Notes: generated from the letters alone by a model not told the origin. A stretch of 40,320 nucleotides of DNA from Nitrospira sp. (GCA_005116775.1 SWDN01000020.1:623-40942); one strand, 5' to 3'; numbered from the stretch's first letter, positions 24,209 through 33,561 are shown. A program made the numbers and translations.

Positions 24209-25569
24209 GGTCTCTTGAGCATGATTGCGTCGAAATACGCTTCCGGCACCGGATGCGGAAACCGCAGTTGGCCCGAACCGAAGGCGACATACTTCTCGCA
24301 GGTCAATTGCTCCAGACCGATCGGTCCTTTGGCATGGAGACGTGAGCCGCTGAGCCCAATATCGGCACCCATCCCGTAACTGTCACCGGCATTGAGACGG
24401 GACGATGCATTGACAAAGACCGCGCTGGCGTCCACTTCGCGTGTGAATCGCAAGGCCGACTCATAGTTCGTGGTGGCGATAACAGCAGTCAGACAGGGGC
24501 CATACGCCACAATGTGGGCCAACGCTTCATCAAGATCCGCAACCATTTTGACGGCCAACACAGGTCCCTGAAATTGCGTGTGCCAATCCTCCTCTTTTGC
24601 CGCAATGATCGAGGCATGCCCAGTCATCGCCATTTGTCCCATGAGTGCCATAGTCTTGGGGCAAGCTCTCACCTCGATCTTAAATTCTTCGAGCATGCGG
24701 TTGACGAGTGGGGGCAAAAACTGTCGCCCAATCACCTGTTGCACCAGTAGCGTATCGAGTGAGTTCGAGGCGATAGCTTTCTGCACCTTGGAGCTGATCG
24801 CCACATTCTGAGCCATCGGCAAATCCGTATCGGCATCCACATACATCTGCGTGAGCCCTCCGTCGTCGCACAACACCGGCATCTTCGCCTGCTCGACGAC
24901 AGCTCTTCTGAGACCGGCCCCGCCACGAGGGATAATCGCATCAAGACTTTTACCGGCCCGAATCAGTTCGACTGCGACCTCTTTCTCCGGACGTTCGATG
25001 ATGATCCATGCGCCGGGCGGTATACCATTTTGCTCCGCGGCTTCGCGCAGGCCGGTTGCAATAGCCTGCTGCGTCAGGCCCCACTCCGGCGCGCCACGAA
25101 AGACACAGAGGTTACCCGACTTGAAGCAGAGCGCGATCGACTCCACCATAATAAGCGGGCTCAGTTCCGACACCACGCCGATCACTCCGATCGGAACTCG
25201 GACACGGCTGACCTGCAATCCATCTGGCCGCTCCCGTCGTGACGTAACTGTGCCGACCGGATCAGGCAGATCCGCAATCATCCGAAGACGGTCGACCATT
25301 TCCTTGACATCGCTTGGCCTCATCCGCAGACGAGCGACAGCAGCCTTCATCCGGTCCTTCTTGACATCAGCCTCAAACGACTTCCCAACCGCATCGACAT
25401 CCTTCTCATTCGCCGCTAATATCCTCTCTTCGTCAGCGGCTAACCGATCAGCCATTGCGCGCAAAGCCTTCTCTTTCACAGGGCCTGATCGCAGGGCAAG
25501 TGATCTCGCAGTAGATCTGCAATCTTTCAATACTTTATCAAGATATATCTTAACTGGGACTTCAACCAT
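24205..25569 (-). CDS. ProA-like aldehyde dehydrogenase-family protein lacking the catalytic cysteine
   Basis: A 454-residue protein clearly related along its length to gamma-glutamyl phosphate reductase (ProA). It has PIGVIGVV, IALCFKSGN, DAIIPRGGAGL, REVDASAVFVNASSRLNAG, LHAKGPIGLEQLT and a C-terminal GSGQLR. However, where ProA has a DGxCHxYVD active-site motif, this reads GGLTQMYVD, so the catalytic cysteine is threonine (codon at 24850-24852). The usual RPSxCN segment reads KAIASN, and FESRPN reads SELSPL. It therefore probably does not make glutamate semialdehyde and is a divergent paralogue. No proB or proC is nearby. The ATG at 25569 has GAGG 7 bases upstream; the frame extends to 25608 without such a site. 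Confidence 0.85.
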   Translation of the reverse strand: MVEVPVKIYLDKVLKDCRSTARSLALRSGPVKEKALRAMADRLAADEERILAANEKDVDAVGKSFEADVKKDRMKAAVARLRMRPSDVKEMVDRLRMIADLPDPVGTVTSRRERPDGLQVSRVRVPIGVIGVVSELSPLIMVESIALCFKSGNLCVFRGAPEWGLTQQAIATGLREAAEQNGIPPGAWIIIERPEKEVAVELIRAGKSLDAIIPRGGAGLRRAVVEQAKMPVLCDDGGLTQMYVDADTDLPMAQNVAISSKVQKAIASNSLDTLLVQQVIGRQFLPPLVNRMLEEFKIEVRACPKTMALMGQMAMTGHASIIAAKEEDWHTQFQGPVLAVKMVADLDEALAHIVAYGPCLTAVIATTNYESALRFTREVDASAVFVNASSRLNAGDSYGMGADIGLSGSRLHAKGPIGLEQLTCEKYVAFGSGQLRFPHPVPEAYFDAIMLKRP

Positions 25570-25917
25570 ATTTATCCTCGCGAAACGTAAGTCCACACAA
25601 GCAAGCACACCGGCACTGTGCGCAGCGGACTATACCACGCGATTTTTTCGCAGGTAAAGCAAGAAGGAAGGACTAGCGAGATGATCCTCCCAACTGACTC
25701 CCCTTAGGATAAAACGGCGGGCGCTGAAAAGACGTGACAAGTGATGCGAAACAGACTGGAATGGCTTCGCCCGACTCTGTATGGATCTCCGGAGGGCGCT
25801 TGCCTTGACGCCACATTGTGCAACCAGCATCCTGCCGTGATCAACCTTCCCGCGCAGAAAGAAAATTTGCTAGAATGCGCGAGACAAAGCGACTTGCAGC
25901 GTGCCCATGAACATTCC
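25570..25917. other. Divergent intergenic region
   Basis: About 350 bp between the ProA-like gene (minus) and ltaE (plus). The plus frame is open back to 25741 but reads as non-coding before 25918. A good -10 element for ltaE is at 25868-25876. A short GCG-T6-CGC palindrome lies at about 25639-25650. Confidence 0.5.
25868..25876 (+). promoter_or_regulatory. Extended -10 element upstream of ltaE
   Basis: TGCTAGAAT has the TG one base before TAGAAT, a near-consensus extended -10 box, 41 bp upstream of the ATG at 25918. No clear -35 box lies 17 bp upstream. Confidence 0.45.
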
Positions 25918-26949
25918 ATGATTGACTTGCGCAGCGATACGGTTACAAAACCCACCGACGCCATGCGGAAAGCGATGGCGCGCGCAGATGTGGGCGATGA
26001 TGTTTACGGCGAAGATCCCACCGTGAATCGCCTCCAAGAGATGGCGGCGGCGATGTTTGGGAAAAAGGCCGCCCTGTTCGTGCCGTCTGGCACAATGGGC
26101 AATCAACTCGCCATTCGCCTCCACACACAGCCCGGGCAAGAAGTGATCGTCGAAAGCACGGCGCATATCGTCCGGTACGAACAGGGTGCCGCGGGAGCTT
26201 TGGCAGGCGTCCAACTCCATTGGGTCACAGGAAATCGAGGCCTCATCTCACCAGAACAGGTTGAGGCGGCAATCCGTCCCAAGGAACCACACACAGTTCA
26301 AACGGCTCTGATCTGTCTGGAGAATACCCATAACAGCGGAGGCGGAACAATTTATCCACTGGCAACAATCGAACGGATTCGCGCAGTGGCTGTTACCCAT
26401 GGAATCCCGATGCATTTGGATGGCGCACGGCTCTTCAATGCCGTTGCTGCCACCACGCTACCGCCGGCTTCCTACGCCCAGCACTTTGATACCCTGTCGG
26501 TGTGCCTTTCGAAAGGACTGGGGGCCCCGGTCGGTTCGCTGCTCATGATGAATGATCAAACACTGCTCGATAAGGCCAAGCGTCTGCGCCGCATGTATGG
26601 TGGCGCCATGCGGCAGTCCGGCATCCTCGCCGCCGCCGGCATCTATGCGCTCGAACATCATATCGGACGTTTGAAAGACGACCACGACCATGCCAAGCAA
26701 CTGGCTCGGCAACTGCAGCACATTTCGACGGTCAGGCTTAACCCTCAAGATGTCGATACGAACATCGTCATCTTCGATGTGATCGGGCACCACCTGACTC
26801 CCCCGGCAATCGTTGCCGCCTTGAAGCAGGACGGGGTCTTGATCAATGCCATCGGCGGGAACAGTTTTCGCGCTGTCACCCATCTGGATATCTCCGGCGC
26901 CATGATCGAAGAAGCCGGAAAAATCTTTACCCGTGTGTTGGGGAACTGA
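25918..26949 (+). CDS. ltaE: Low-specificity L-threonine aldolase
   Basis: LtaE is a PLP enzyme cleaving L-threonine/allo-threonine to glycine and acetaldehyde. The 343-residue protein starts [20 protein letters not shown], the family hallmark, followed by [19 protein letters not shown] and [25 protein letters not shown] supplies the PLP-contacting Asp, and [16 protein letters not shown] the PLP lysine (about residue 200). Length is normal. The start at 25918 is chosen from the conserved N-terminus; the ATG 11 bases upstream is out of frame and closes at once. Glycine formation may feed serine and one-carbon metabolism. Confidence 0.93.
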   Translation: MIDLRSDTVTKPTDAMRKAMARADVGDDVYGEDPTVNRLQEMAAAMFGKKAALFVPSGTMGNQLAIRLHTQPGQEVIVESTAHIVRYEQGAAGALAGVQLHWVTGNRGLISPEQVEAAIRPKEPHTVQTALICLENTHNSGGGTIYPLATIERIRAVAVTHGIPMHLDGARLFNAVAATTLPPASYAQHFDTLSVCLSKGLGAPVGSLLMMNDQTLLDKAKRLRRMYGGAMRQSGILAAAGIYALEHHIGRLKDDHDHAKQLARQLQHISTVRLNPQDVDTNIVIFDVIGHHLTPPAIVAALKQDGVLINAIGGNSFRAVTHLDISGAMIEEAGKIFTRVLGN

Positions 26950-27008
26950 CCCACCCGCTCATTGACACTGCTCGCCTTGAAATCTAGAATGCCGCGAGTG
27001 GAGCATCA

Positions 27009-27236
27009 ATGCCGTTAGACGTCGTGTCGTTCAAACAGATCAGCAGAATCCTTGGGGTCACTGACTCGCTGGGACTGAACCGCGAGTGGGTTGAAATCCC
27101 TTTGTCTCCGGAGAGTCCCGGTGTCGTCCGGCGGTTGACCAATGGAAAATTGGAAATCATCGTCGATGCCGACCAACCGTTCGAGGATTGGCTGGAATCG
27201 CTCCCGGAACACATTCAGCTCGCACAGGGAGCCTAA
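27009..27236 (+). CDS. Small protein of unknown function upstream of the nucleotidyltransferase
   Basis: A 75-residue acidic protein (MPLDVVSFKQISRILGV...). It has an LxREWVEIPLSPESPGVVRRL segment and then KLEIIVDADQPFEDWLESL. The mix suggests a small alpha-beta fold; I do not recognise the family. Its stop codon is 2 bases before the ATG of the nucleotidyltransferase gene, so the two are surely coupled and may work together. There is only a weak ribosome-binding site (GAGTGGAG, about 5 bases upstream). Confidence 0.65.
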   Translation: MPLDVVSFKQISRILGVTDSLGLNREWVEIPLSPESPGVVRRLTNGKLEIIVDADQPFEDWLESLPEHIQLAQGA

Positions 27237-27238
27237 AC

Positions 27239-28024
27239 ATGGACAGCTCAGCCACCCACCCTATCCCGACTTCAGAAGAGTTACAGGCGGAATTGCTCGC
27301 GGTACCAGAGCCGCCGGAACAGCCTGATCCGATCGATGAGCCCGGGTTCGAAGAACTTGTGGCATTGGCATTGCGCCACGTCCGAGGCCGCCGCGGAGGC
27401 GATCTCGTGAGTATCATCCTCGTAGGGTCCAGCGTTCGACGAGCCATCACAGCCCACAGCGACATCGATCTCATTGCGCTCGTCAAAGGGCAGGCCGACG
27501 GCCACGAGATCGTCCGTGTTGCCGACCGCCTGGCCGATATCCGCTATCGCGGGCATCAAGAACTTGAGGAAGACATCCCCCACTCACCGCGCCTGCCGTC
27601 TCTGTTACGGAACGCCCGCGTCCTCTTCGATCACGAAAACATCGGCGCCAGACTCATCGAACGAGCCAACCAACGGTTTCGCCAGGGACCGCCGCCGGTC
27701 AATATCAATGAACAGATTCGGATGAAGGCAGAGTGTTTTCATTGGCTGGGAAAAGCGCGGGATCTGGCCGACAAACCTGCCACGGCTCAGTACCTCCTCT
27801 CGATATTTTTCGATGATGCCGTCAGCGCGTTCTTCCGGCTACGGGGTTTCTGGCTCACCGCACCGGGTGATGTCCCGAAATTCATCGCATCCCGCGATGC
27901 AGGGCTAGGAGAGCTGGCTGCGCGGTTCCTCACAGCAGCTACCTTGCCGGAGCGGCTCAACTTAGGCCGCGATATAGCCGATACTCTTTTTAAGGACGTT
28001 CCGAACCCTGCCAGAATCGACTGA
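27239..28024 (+). CDS. Nucleotidyltransferase-domain protein
   Basis: A 261-residue protein. Residues about 55-85 hold the polymerase-beta nucleotidyltransferase core: IILVGSSVRRAITAHSDIDLIAL, with the GS motif and the DxD metal-binding pair. The following acidic stretch (about residue 105) could hold the third carboxylate. The C-terminal half (about 150-261) is helical (MKAECFHWLGKARDLAD, QYLLSIFFDDAVSAFFRLRG) and looks like a helical substrate-binding or HEPN-like bundle. The substrate is unknown. The start at 27239 is chosen because it directly follows the small gene's stop. Confidence 0.8.
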   Translation: MDSSATHPIPTSEELQAELLAVPEPPEQPDPIDEPGFEELVALALRHVRGRRGGDLVSIILVGSSVRRAITAHSDIDLIALVKGQADGHEIVRVADRLADIRYRGHQELEEDIPHSPRLPSLLRNARVLFDHENIGARLIERANQRFRQGPPPVNINEQIRMKAECFHWLGKARDLADKPATAQYLLSIFFDDAVSAFFRLRGFWLTAPGDVPKFIASRDAGLGELAARFLTAATLPERLNLGRDIADTLFKDVPNPARID

Positions 28025-28178
28025 CAGGACTCCCGGACTCATGAATTGATTCTCGGACTGCTGTCGCATAGGGTCTTTCAGTCCTTTATATAGGCAGCTC
28101 TTATGAAAGGGCAGCTTCCGCCAGGGAAGCCTCATCTTCAAGGTACTGTCCGCCGTGACCGTACCAGAAGGAGTCATT

Positions 28179-29072
28179 ATGGAAATTGGGTTCATTGGAC
28201 TTGGGAAAATGGGGCTGAACATGGTCACCAGGTTGCAGCGTGACCAGCATCGAGTCGTGGTGTACGATCGATCTGCGGAATTGATCAAGAAAGCCGAAGA
28301 CGTTGGTTGCGTCGGCTCCTCGTCGTTAGCCGACCTCATCGGTCACCTCAAGGCTCCACGTGCAGTCTGGATTATGGTCCCATCGGGCGCACCGACGGAG
28401 GAGACGGTGCAAGCTGTGGCGGCACTGCTCCACCCGGGCGACACAATCATCGACGGCGGCAACACCAGATTTCACGACGATGTTCGACGGGCTGCGGACC
28501 TCAAGACGAAGCAGCTTCACTATGTCGATGCCGGCACCAGCGGAGGCATCTGGGGGTTGAAGATCGGCTACTGCCTGATGGTCGGTGGCGAGGAGGCCCC
28601 GGTGAAACGGCTTGCGCCGGTCTTTACCACGCTGGCTCCAGAGGCGGGCTGGGCTCACGTCGGCGGAGTCGGCGCCGGACATTACGTGAAAATGGTGCAT
28701 AATGGAATCGAGTACAGCATGATGCAGGGGTATGCAGAGGGCTTCGAGCTGATGGCGAAAAGCGACTACCAACTCAACCTTGCAAACATTGCAGACCTCT
28801 GGATGCATGGCAGCGTCGTCCGGTCCTGGCTTTTGGAATTGGCTGCGGGCGCGTTGAAAGAGGATCCCAGACTGGAACAGTTGAAAGGCTATGTACAGGA
28901 TTCGGGCGAGGGTCGCTGGATGATCGCCGATGCCATCGAAAAAGATGTACCAGTCCCGACGCTCGCGACGGCCCTGTTCACTCGATTCCGATCCCGGCAA
29001 ACCGAGTCCTTTGCTGAAAAGATGCTGGCCGCGCTGCGGAACGCCTTCGGCGGTCACGCGGTTCGCCGTTAA
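28179..29072 (+). CDS. gnd: 6-phosphogluconate dehydrogenase (decarboxylating), short form
   Basis: This enzyme converts 6-phosphogluconate to ribulose 5-phosphate and CO2 with reduction of NAD(P). It is 297 residues, matching the short class (GntZ/YqeC-like) rather than the long E. coli form. Motifs: GFIGLGKMGLNMV (nucleotide-binding glycines, residues 4-16), IIDGGNTRFHDD, DAGTSGGIWGLKIGYCLMVGG (substrate site) and HYVKMVHNGIEYSMMQGYAEG with the catalytic lysine. GAAGGAG five bases before the ATG fixes the start at 28179, shortening the frame from 28155. A GCTTCC/GGAAGC hairpin lies about 60 bp upstream. zwf follows by 12 bp. Confidence 0.94.
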   Translation: MEIGFIGLGKMGLNMVTRLQRDQHRVVVYDRSAELIKKAEDVGCVGSSSLADLIGHLKAPRAVWIMVPSGAPTEETVQAVAALLHPGDTIIDGGNTRFHDDVRRAADLKTKQLHYVDAGTSGGIWGLKIGYCLMVGGEEAPVKRLAPVFTTLAPEAGWAHVGGVGAGHYVKMVHNGIEYSMMQGYAEGFELMAKSDYQLNLANIADLWMHGSVVRSWLLELAAGALKEDPRLEQLKGYVQDSGEGRWMIADAIEKDVPVPTLATALFTRFRSRQTESFAEKMLAALRNAFGGHAVRR

Positions 29073-29084
29073 CACCGGAGCCCT

Positions 29085-30629
29085 ATGCCACCCAATAGCT
29101 CACGAATCGATATCAGTCCTTCACAGGAAACGATCCCTCCGGTCGAGCCCTGCACCCTCGTCATCTTCGGGGGCTCCGGCGATCTCGCACGTCGGAGGCT
29201 CATTCCAGCTCTCTACAATCTTCTCCTCGACGGACTCCTTCCGCCAAACTACGCAGTGATCGGATTAGGCCGTACGTCGATGACCGACGAGGCGTTCCGC
29301 GCCTCGCTTCGCGACGGCGTCGTGACACATTCCCGGCAAGCCTTGGCAGAGGACAAGTGGAAGGACTTCGCACAACGACTTTTTTACGTGTCGGGAGGAA
29401 ACAATGATCCGAGCACCTATGCCACACTGAAGTCCCGAGCTGAAGAGATTGAGCGGAATCTCCAGCTTCCCGGAAACCGAATTTTCTATTTGAGCATCCC
29501 TCCCAGTTCATTTGGGTCCGTATGCGAAGGACTTGAGCAAGCTGGATTGGCAACAAAACCGGAGGCTCATACGCCCTATGCCCGCATTATCGTCGAAAAA
29601 CCGGTCGGCCGCGATTTGGCCTCAGCCCAAGCCATCAACCAGGTAACAGGACGTGTGTTCGATGAATCGCAGATCTTCCGCATCGACCACTATCTGGGTA
29701 AAGAAACGGTTCAGAATCTCATGGTCGTCCGGTTCGCCAACAGCATCTTCGAGCCGATCTGGAACCACAAGTATATCGACCATGTGCAGATCACAGTCAG
29801 CGAAGCGGAAGGAGTCGGGACGAGGGCCAGCTACTACGAAGAAGCCGGCGCATTGCGCGACATGGTGCAGAACCACATGCTCCAGCTCCTGTGCCTCGTT
29901 GCGATGGAACCTCCGTACTCCCTCGATCCGGATGTGGTGCGTAACGCAAAGATGGAGGTCCTCCGTTGCCTCAGACCCATCACCGATCAGGATGTCGAGC
30001 ACGTCACCGTCCGTGCCCAATACAGTGCAGGCACGGCCCATGGCAAGCCCATCCCTGGCTATCGTCGCGAGAACGGGATTCATCCTGATTCGACGACGGA
30101 AACCTATGTCGCACTTAAATGCTTTGTGGAGAACTGGCGCTGGGCCGGCGTGCCATTTTATCTGCGTACTGGGAAAGCGCTCCCCCATCGGGCCAGCGAG
30201 ATCGCCGTCCAATTCAAAGACATTCCGCACATCCTGTTCAACACCAATACGCAGCAGCCGCAACCGCCGAACGTGTTGGCGCTCCGTATCCAGCCAGAAG
30301 AAGGGCTTTCTCTCCGCATCGTGTCGCGCGTGCCAGGAACCCGCGCACAGACCCATCCGGTTGAAATGGACTTTCAATACAGCGACGTCTTCGGACGTCC
30401 ATCGCCAGAGGCCTATGAACGATTGCTCCTGGACGTGATGGTCGGCGATGCCTCACGGTTCATGCGGCGCGACGCCGTTGAAGCCTCCTGGGCCTGGATC
30501 ACCAAGATTCTAGAAGGATGGCATAACCAGGGATTGCGCTGGTTGCCTGAATATCAGGCAGGATCCTGCGGGCCAGTCGAAGCCGATCGCCTTATTGAAA
30601 AAGACGGAAGGACCTGGCGAACTCTGTAA
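29085..30629 (+). CDS. zwf: Glucose-6-phosphate 1-dehydrogenase
   Basis: Zwf oxidises glucose 6-phosphate to 6-phosphogluconolactone, entry step of the oxidative pentose phosphate pathway. The 514-residue protein has VIFGGSGDLARRRLIPALY (NADP-binding, about residues 27-45), IVEKPVGRDLASA and the substrate site FRIDHYLGKETVQN (about 197-210). These are followed by FANSIFEPIWN and the C-terminal VPFYLRTGKALP. Length is normal. GGAG lies a few bases before the ATG. It forms a two-gene unit with gnd; no 6-phosphogluconolactonase gene is adjacent. Confidence 0.96.
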   Translation: MPPNSSRIDISPSQETIPPVEPCTLVIFGGSGDLARRRLIPALYNLLLDGLLPPNYAVIGLGRTSMTDEAFRASLRDGVVTHSRQALAEDKWKDFAQRLFYVSGGNNDPSTYATLKSRAEEIERNLQLPGNRIFYLSIPPSSFGSVCEGLEQAGLATKPEAHTPYARIIVEKPVGRDLASAQAINQVTGRVFDESQIFRIDHYLGKETVQNLMVVRFANSIFEPIWNHKYIDHVQITVSEAEGVGTRASYYEEAGALRDMVQNHMLQLLCLVAMEPPYSLDPDVVRNAKMEVLRCLRPITDQDVEHVTVRAQYSAGTAHGKPIPGYRRENGIHPDSTTETYVALKCFVENWRWAGVPFYLRTGKALPHRASEIAVQFKDIPHILFNTNTQQPQPPNVLALRIQPEEGLSLRIVSRVPGTRAQTHPVEMDFQYSDVFGRPSPEAYERLLLDVMVGDASRFMRRDAVEASWAWITKILEGWHNQGLRWLPEYQAGSCGPVEADRLIEKDGRTWRTL

Positions 30630-30638
30630 CGGCTCACG

Positions 30639-30950
30639 TCATGTCAACGGCAACTGCTTGAGAATCTCCTCTCGATTTCCTAACCCGCCGATAAACCGCT
30701 CGAACTGCCCCTGGCGATAGAGAGCTAACACGGGCAACGACGTGATTTCCAATTCCGCTGGAATCTGGAAATTCTCCTCAACGTTCATTTTCAAGATCAG
30801 CATCTTGCCGGTCACATCGCGCTCCAGTTTCTCAAGTTCCCGCATCAGCGCTCGGCAACCCCCACACCCTGGTTTCCAGAATTCCACCAGCACCGGCAAT
30901 CCTGCCTGTTCTACAACGCGGTCGAAGTCCCGATCAGTGACTTCACGCAT
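30639..30950 (-). CDS. Thioredoxin-like protein with CGGC active site
   Basis: A 103-residue thioredoxin fold: VLVEFWKPGCGGCRALMREL (active-site CGGC, about residues 28-31), LKMNVEEN, and the cis-proline loop EITSLPVLALYRQGQ (about 70-84), ending FIGGLGNREEILKQL. The redox motif differs from the usual CGPC, which normally changes redox potential and partner choice. The start at 30950 has GGAG 7 bases upstream; an in-frame TTG one codon earlier is less likely. It is the second gene of a minus-strand pair with the SGNH esterase. Confidence 0.88.
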   Translation of the reverse strand: MREVTDRDFDRVVEQAGLPVLVEFWKPGCGGCRALMRELEKLERDVTGKMLILKMNVEENFQIPAELEITSLPVLALYRQGQFERFIGGLGNREEILKQLPLT

Positions 30951-30965
30951 CAAGATCTCCTCTCG

Positions 30966-31604
30966 TCACGATCCTCCCGCCGACACCGTAGTAAACACCT
31001 CTTGGTACAACCGTTCAGCCATAAGCCGATATCCGGCCGTGGTCAGATGCAACCCGTCGTTGGAATATCGGGCCGCAAGTTGTTGGGTTTCTGGTTCTAC
31101 CGTGGCGGTAAAAAGATCGAAGGCTGGCAACCGTTTCGATTCCGCGTAGCGAAGAATGAATCCGTTCAGCTCACGCCGCCGTTCAAGATGCGCTGCAAAC
31201 CACCGGCGCCCCTCCTCACTGCGAAGATCGTCACCCGCTCTGATCGACGGGACGGTCATCGGCACAGGCTTGATCCTGGCCGCTACAGCCAGTTCATACA
31301 TCTTGAGGAGGTTTCGAAAAATGTCTGCCGGCGCGGCGTTCCACCCAAGATCGTTCGTTCCGCCAAGAATCACCACATACGTCGGTTGGTGTTGCAAGAC
31401 AGCCGACCGAAACCGCATCGCCATTTCGCCAGTCAATTCACCGCAGATACCGCTTACAGACACGCGCACGACAGACCCAATCAATTCTTGTAGAAACCGC
31501 CCATACGGCGTCTCCGTACCTTGAGGGTTGTCAGGAGTGGGTGACTGAAACCCCGCGGTCAGGCTGTCTCCAAAACACACGATATGGGTCTGGGCAATCG
31601 TCAT
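30966..31604 (-). CDS. SGNH/GDSL-type esterase
   Basis: A 212-residue hydrolase. Block I IVCFGDSLTAGF (nucleophile Ser, about residues 8-19), block II glycine in SGICGELTGE, block III VILGGTNDLGWN (Asn, about 78-89) and block V YSNDGLHLTTAGY (Asp-x-x-His, about 185-197) are all present, as in the TesA-like lysophospholipase/esterase group. No signal peptide is seen, so it is probably cytoplasmic. Substrate unknown. The 15-bp gap to the thioredoxin-like gene suggests co-transcription. Confidence 0.9.
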   Translation of the reverse strand: MTIAQTHIVCFGDSLTAGFQSPTPDNPQGTETPYGRFLQELIGSVVRVSVSGICGELTGEMAMRFRSAVLQHQPTYVVILGGTNDLGWNAAPADIFRNLLKMYELAVAARIKPVPMTVPSIRAGDDLRSEEGRRWFAAHLERRRELNGFILRYAESKRLPAFDLFTATVEPETQQLAARYSNDGLHLTTAGYRLMAERLYQEVFTTVSAGGS

Positions 31605-31761
31605 ATAAAACGGATTCTACCGACCTAGCCAGGAGGTTCACAATGCCCTCCTGTCCATGACTCAAGGCTGAAGAAATCTCTCCGCAATTTCTCAGTGAGA
31701 AACTGGTGAAGAGCGGCTATTTCCTTGACGATTCAGCACCTCCAGGGTACGACTGTTCATC

Positions 31762-33561
31762 ATGGACGAGCTAAAACCAGACGACAACACACCGCTGCTC
31801 GTCTCCGCAAAAGAGCCAGCCGACCCGGAGTTGGTCTCCGTCAAGCGAGTTCTCACGCTCTTGGACAAAACCTCTAAGTCCCGCCGGACGTACGGAACAG
31901 CGAACCCTGTGGCACAAAAGTTCTTTCAAGAGTTGTTCGAGGGGCTCACGACTCACCTCACGACCTACTCCAAATTGGGGTTTCTTATTCAACGATCCGA
32001 GCTGTACTTCAACGGGAATGTCGTCTACCGATCCGAGCAAGAGTCGAGCAATGAAAGCGTCGCGTTCAAGCTCTACGCAGATGGTATTCGAGAACTCGCG
32101 TTTCTTGAAGGCCTTGCCGCTGAAGACCTCTCCTTTTTCCTTGATTCGCTGTGGGGCGCCCTCGACTCCGAAGAAGACGATGACGACATCGTCACCCGTT
32201 TATGGTCTAAGAACCTCGCCACGATTACCATAGTCACTGCTGAGGAAGTCGCCAAAGCCTCGATCGGCGGAGATATTTTTGCCCTCCCAACCGCAGAAAC
32301 GACGCATCTATTGGAATCCAATTTACGTGACCTCCTGGATCGGGAACAGGCCAAAGCCAGGAAGGAGAGGGGCCTCGGAGCCGATGGAAACAGTACTTCC
32401 GGCAGCACGCCATCCGGAAGGGCTGGCCAATTTCAATCCGGCCGCCAGGGCTACGATGTCTCTGAAACAGAATTTGCAGCCTTATCAGCAGAGATCACGA
32501 CTGAGAGCGCCAGAGATAATATGACCTATCTCTTGGATATGCTCACCGCAATCTTGGCGTCCGAAAAATCTCCTGCGATCTTGACGAAGTTGCTCGCCCT
32601 CTGGGGAAACGTCCTCGACTCATTGACAGCTCAGGGCAAATGGACTGTATTAGACAGCGTACTCGGACTGTTACATGTCACCACTGAGGTCAGACCGGAT
32701 CTCGGAGACGATCACAAGAAACAACTGGCCGACCTGCTTCACAACCTTGGCAACTCGGAACGTGTCAAGCTGATCGAGACTTATTTGAACAAGACCTCCG
32801 ATGCAATCACCGAAGGATTGCCGGCGGTCTTGCTGTCAATGACGGCGACGGCAGTCCCCGCCTTTTGCACCCTCTTAGCGAATCTAGAAACGCCGGCCCA
32901 TCAAGCGATCGTCGTTGAGGCCCTTGAGACACTTGCGAAGGATCAACCCGATCACGTGCTCCGTGGTTTGTCAGACCGTCGTCCCCGCTATGTCAAGAAC
33001 CTTCTTGCGATCCTTCTCAAATGGAACAAGCCCCAATTTGCAGACGCGGTTGAAAAGTTGGTGCGCTATCCGGACGTACAGGTACGGAAAGAAGTCGTCA
33101 GAGCGATAGGAATCTTCCGTCCCAACGGAAACGGGACAAAGCTGGCTGCATTTTTGAACGACACCGAGGAGTCGATCAGATTTGCGGCACTTAAGTTGCT
33201 CATGACCGGCAACTATAAGACTCCCTATTCCACCTGGTCGCCTCTAGTATCAGCAGAAACATTCATGGACCGGACACTCGGCGAAAAGCGCGCAGTATTC
33301 CAAGCGGTGCGCGCCACCAGCGGCGATGAGTGCCTTCCATTCTTTGAAAGTTTGATCACAGAGCGGTCCTGGACGAACCGCAAGAAAAAGGAAGAGCTCG
33401 CTGCTCTCGCAGCAGAGACCTTAGGGCGGTCGCCCAGCCCAGCCGCCATCGCCGCCCTTGAACTGGGTCAAAAAAAAGGGGGCGCCGCCATACGACAGGC
33501 CTGCACCACTGCGCTCGCCCAGGCCCAGCGACAGCAGCATCTCAAGCAGGCTGCATCATAG
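31762..33561 (+). CDS. HEAT-like repeat protein, partner of the HD-GYP gene
   Basis: A 599-residue soluble protein without signal peptide. The N-terminal module (about residues 20-160) includes LLDKTSKSRRTYGTANPVAQ, LGFLIQRSELYFNGNVVYRS and LAAEDLSFFLDSLWGAL. Its order of elements resembles residues 45-190 of the next protein. A linker (about 195-235) is low-complexity Gly/Ser. The C-terminal 350 residues are helical repeats of HEAT type (for example YPDVQVRKEVVRAIGIF and LNDTEESIRFAALKLLM near 430-475). Such repeats are protein-interaction scaffolds. It precedes the HD-GYP gene by 15 bp, so I infer a two-gene signalling unit. Activity is unknown. Confidence 0.72.
   Translation: MDELKPDDNTPLLVSAKEPADPELVSVKRVLTLLDKTSKSRRTYGTANPVAQKFFQELFEGLTTHLTTYSKLGFLIQRSELYFNGNVVYRSEQESSNESVAFKLYADGIRELAFLEGLAAEDLSFFLDSLWGALDSEEDDDDIVTRLWSKNLATITIVTAEEVAKASIGGDIFALPTAETTHLLESNLRDLLDREQAKARKERGLGADGNSTSGSTPSGRAGQFQSGRQGYDVSETEFAALSAEITTESARDNMTYLLDMLTAILASEKSPAILTKLLALWGNVLDSLTAQGKWTVLDSVLGLLHVTTEVRPDLGDDHKKQLADLLHNLGNSERVKLIETYLNKTSDAITEGLPAVLLSMTATAVPAFCTLLANLETPAHQAIVVEALETLAKDQPDHVLRGLSDRRPRYVKNLLAILLKWNKPQFADAVEKLVRYPDVQVRKEVVRAIGIFRPNGNGTKLAAFLNDTEESIRFAALKLLMTGNYKTPYSTWSPLVSAETFMDRTLGEKRAVFQAVRATSGDECLPFFESLITERSWTNRKKKEELAALAAETLGRSPSPAAIAALELGQKKGGAAIRQACTTALAQAQRQQHLKQAAS

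Noticed and set aside
28326-29075. Long minus-strand frame opposite gnd
   Set aside because: It is antisense to a well-conserved enzyme and has no recognisable domain.
29622-30377. Long minus-strand frame opposite zwf (and a 261-codon plus-strand frame)
   Set aside because: Both are products of high GC in the zwf frame; zwf motifs are intact throughout.
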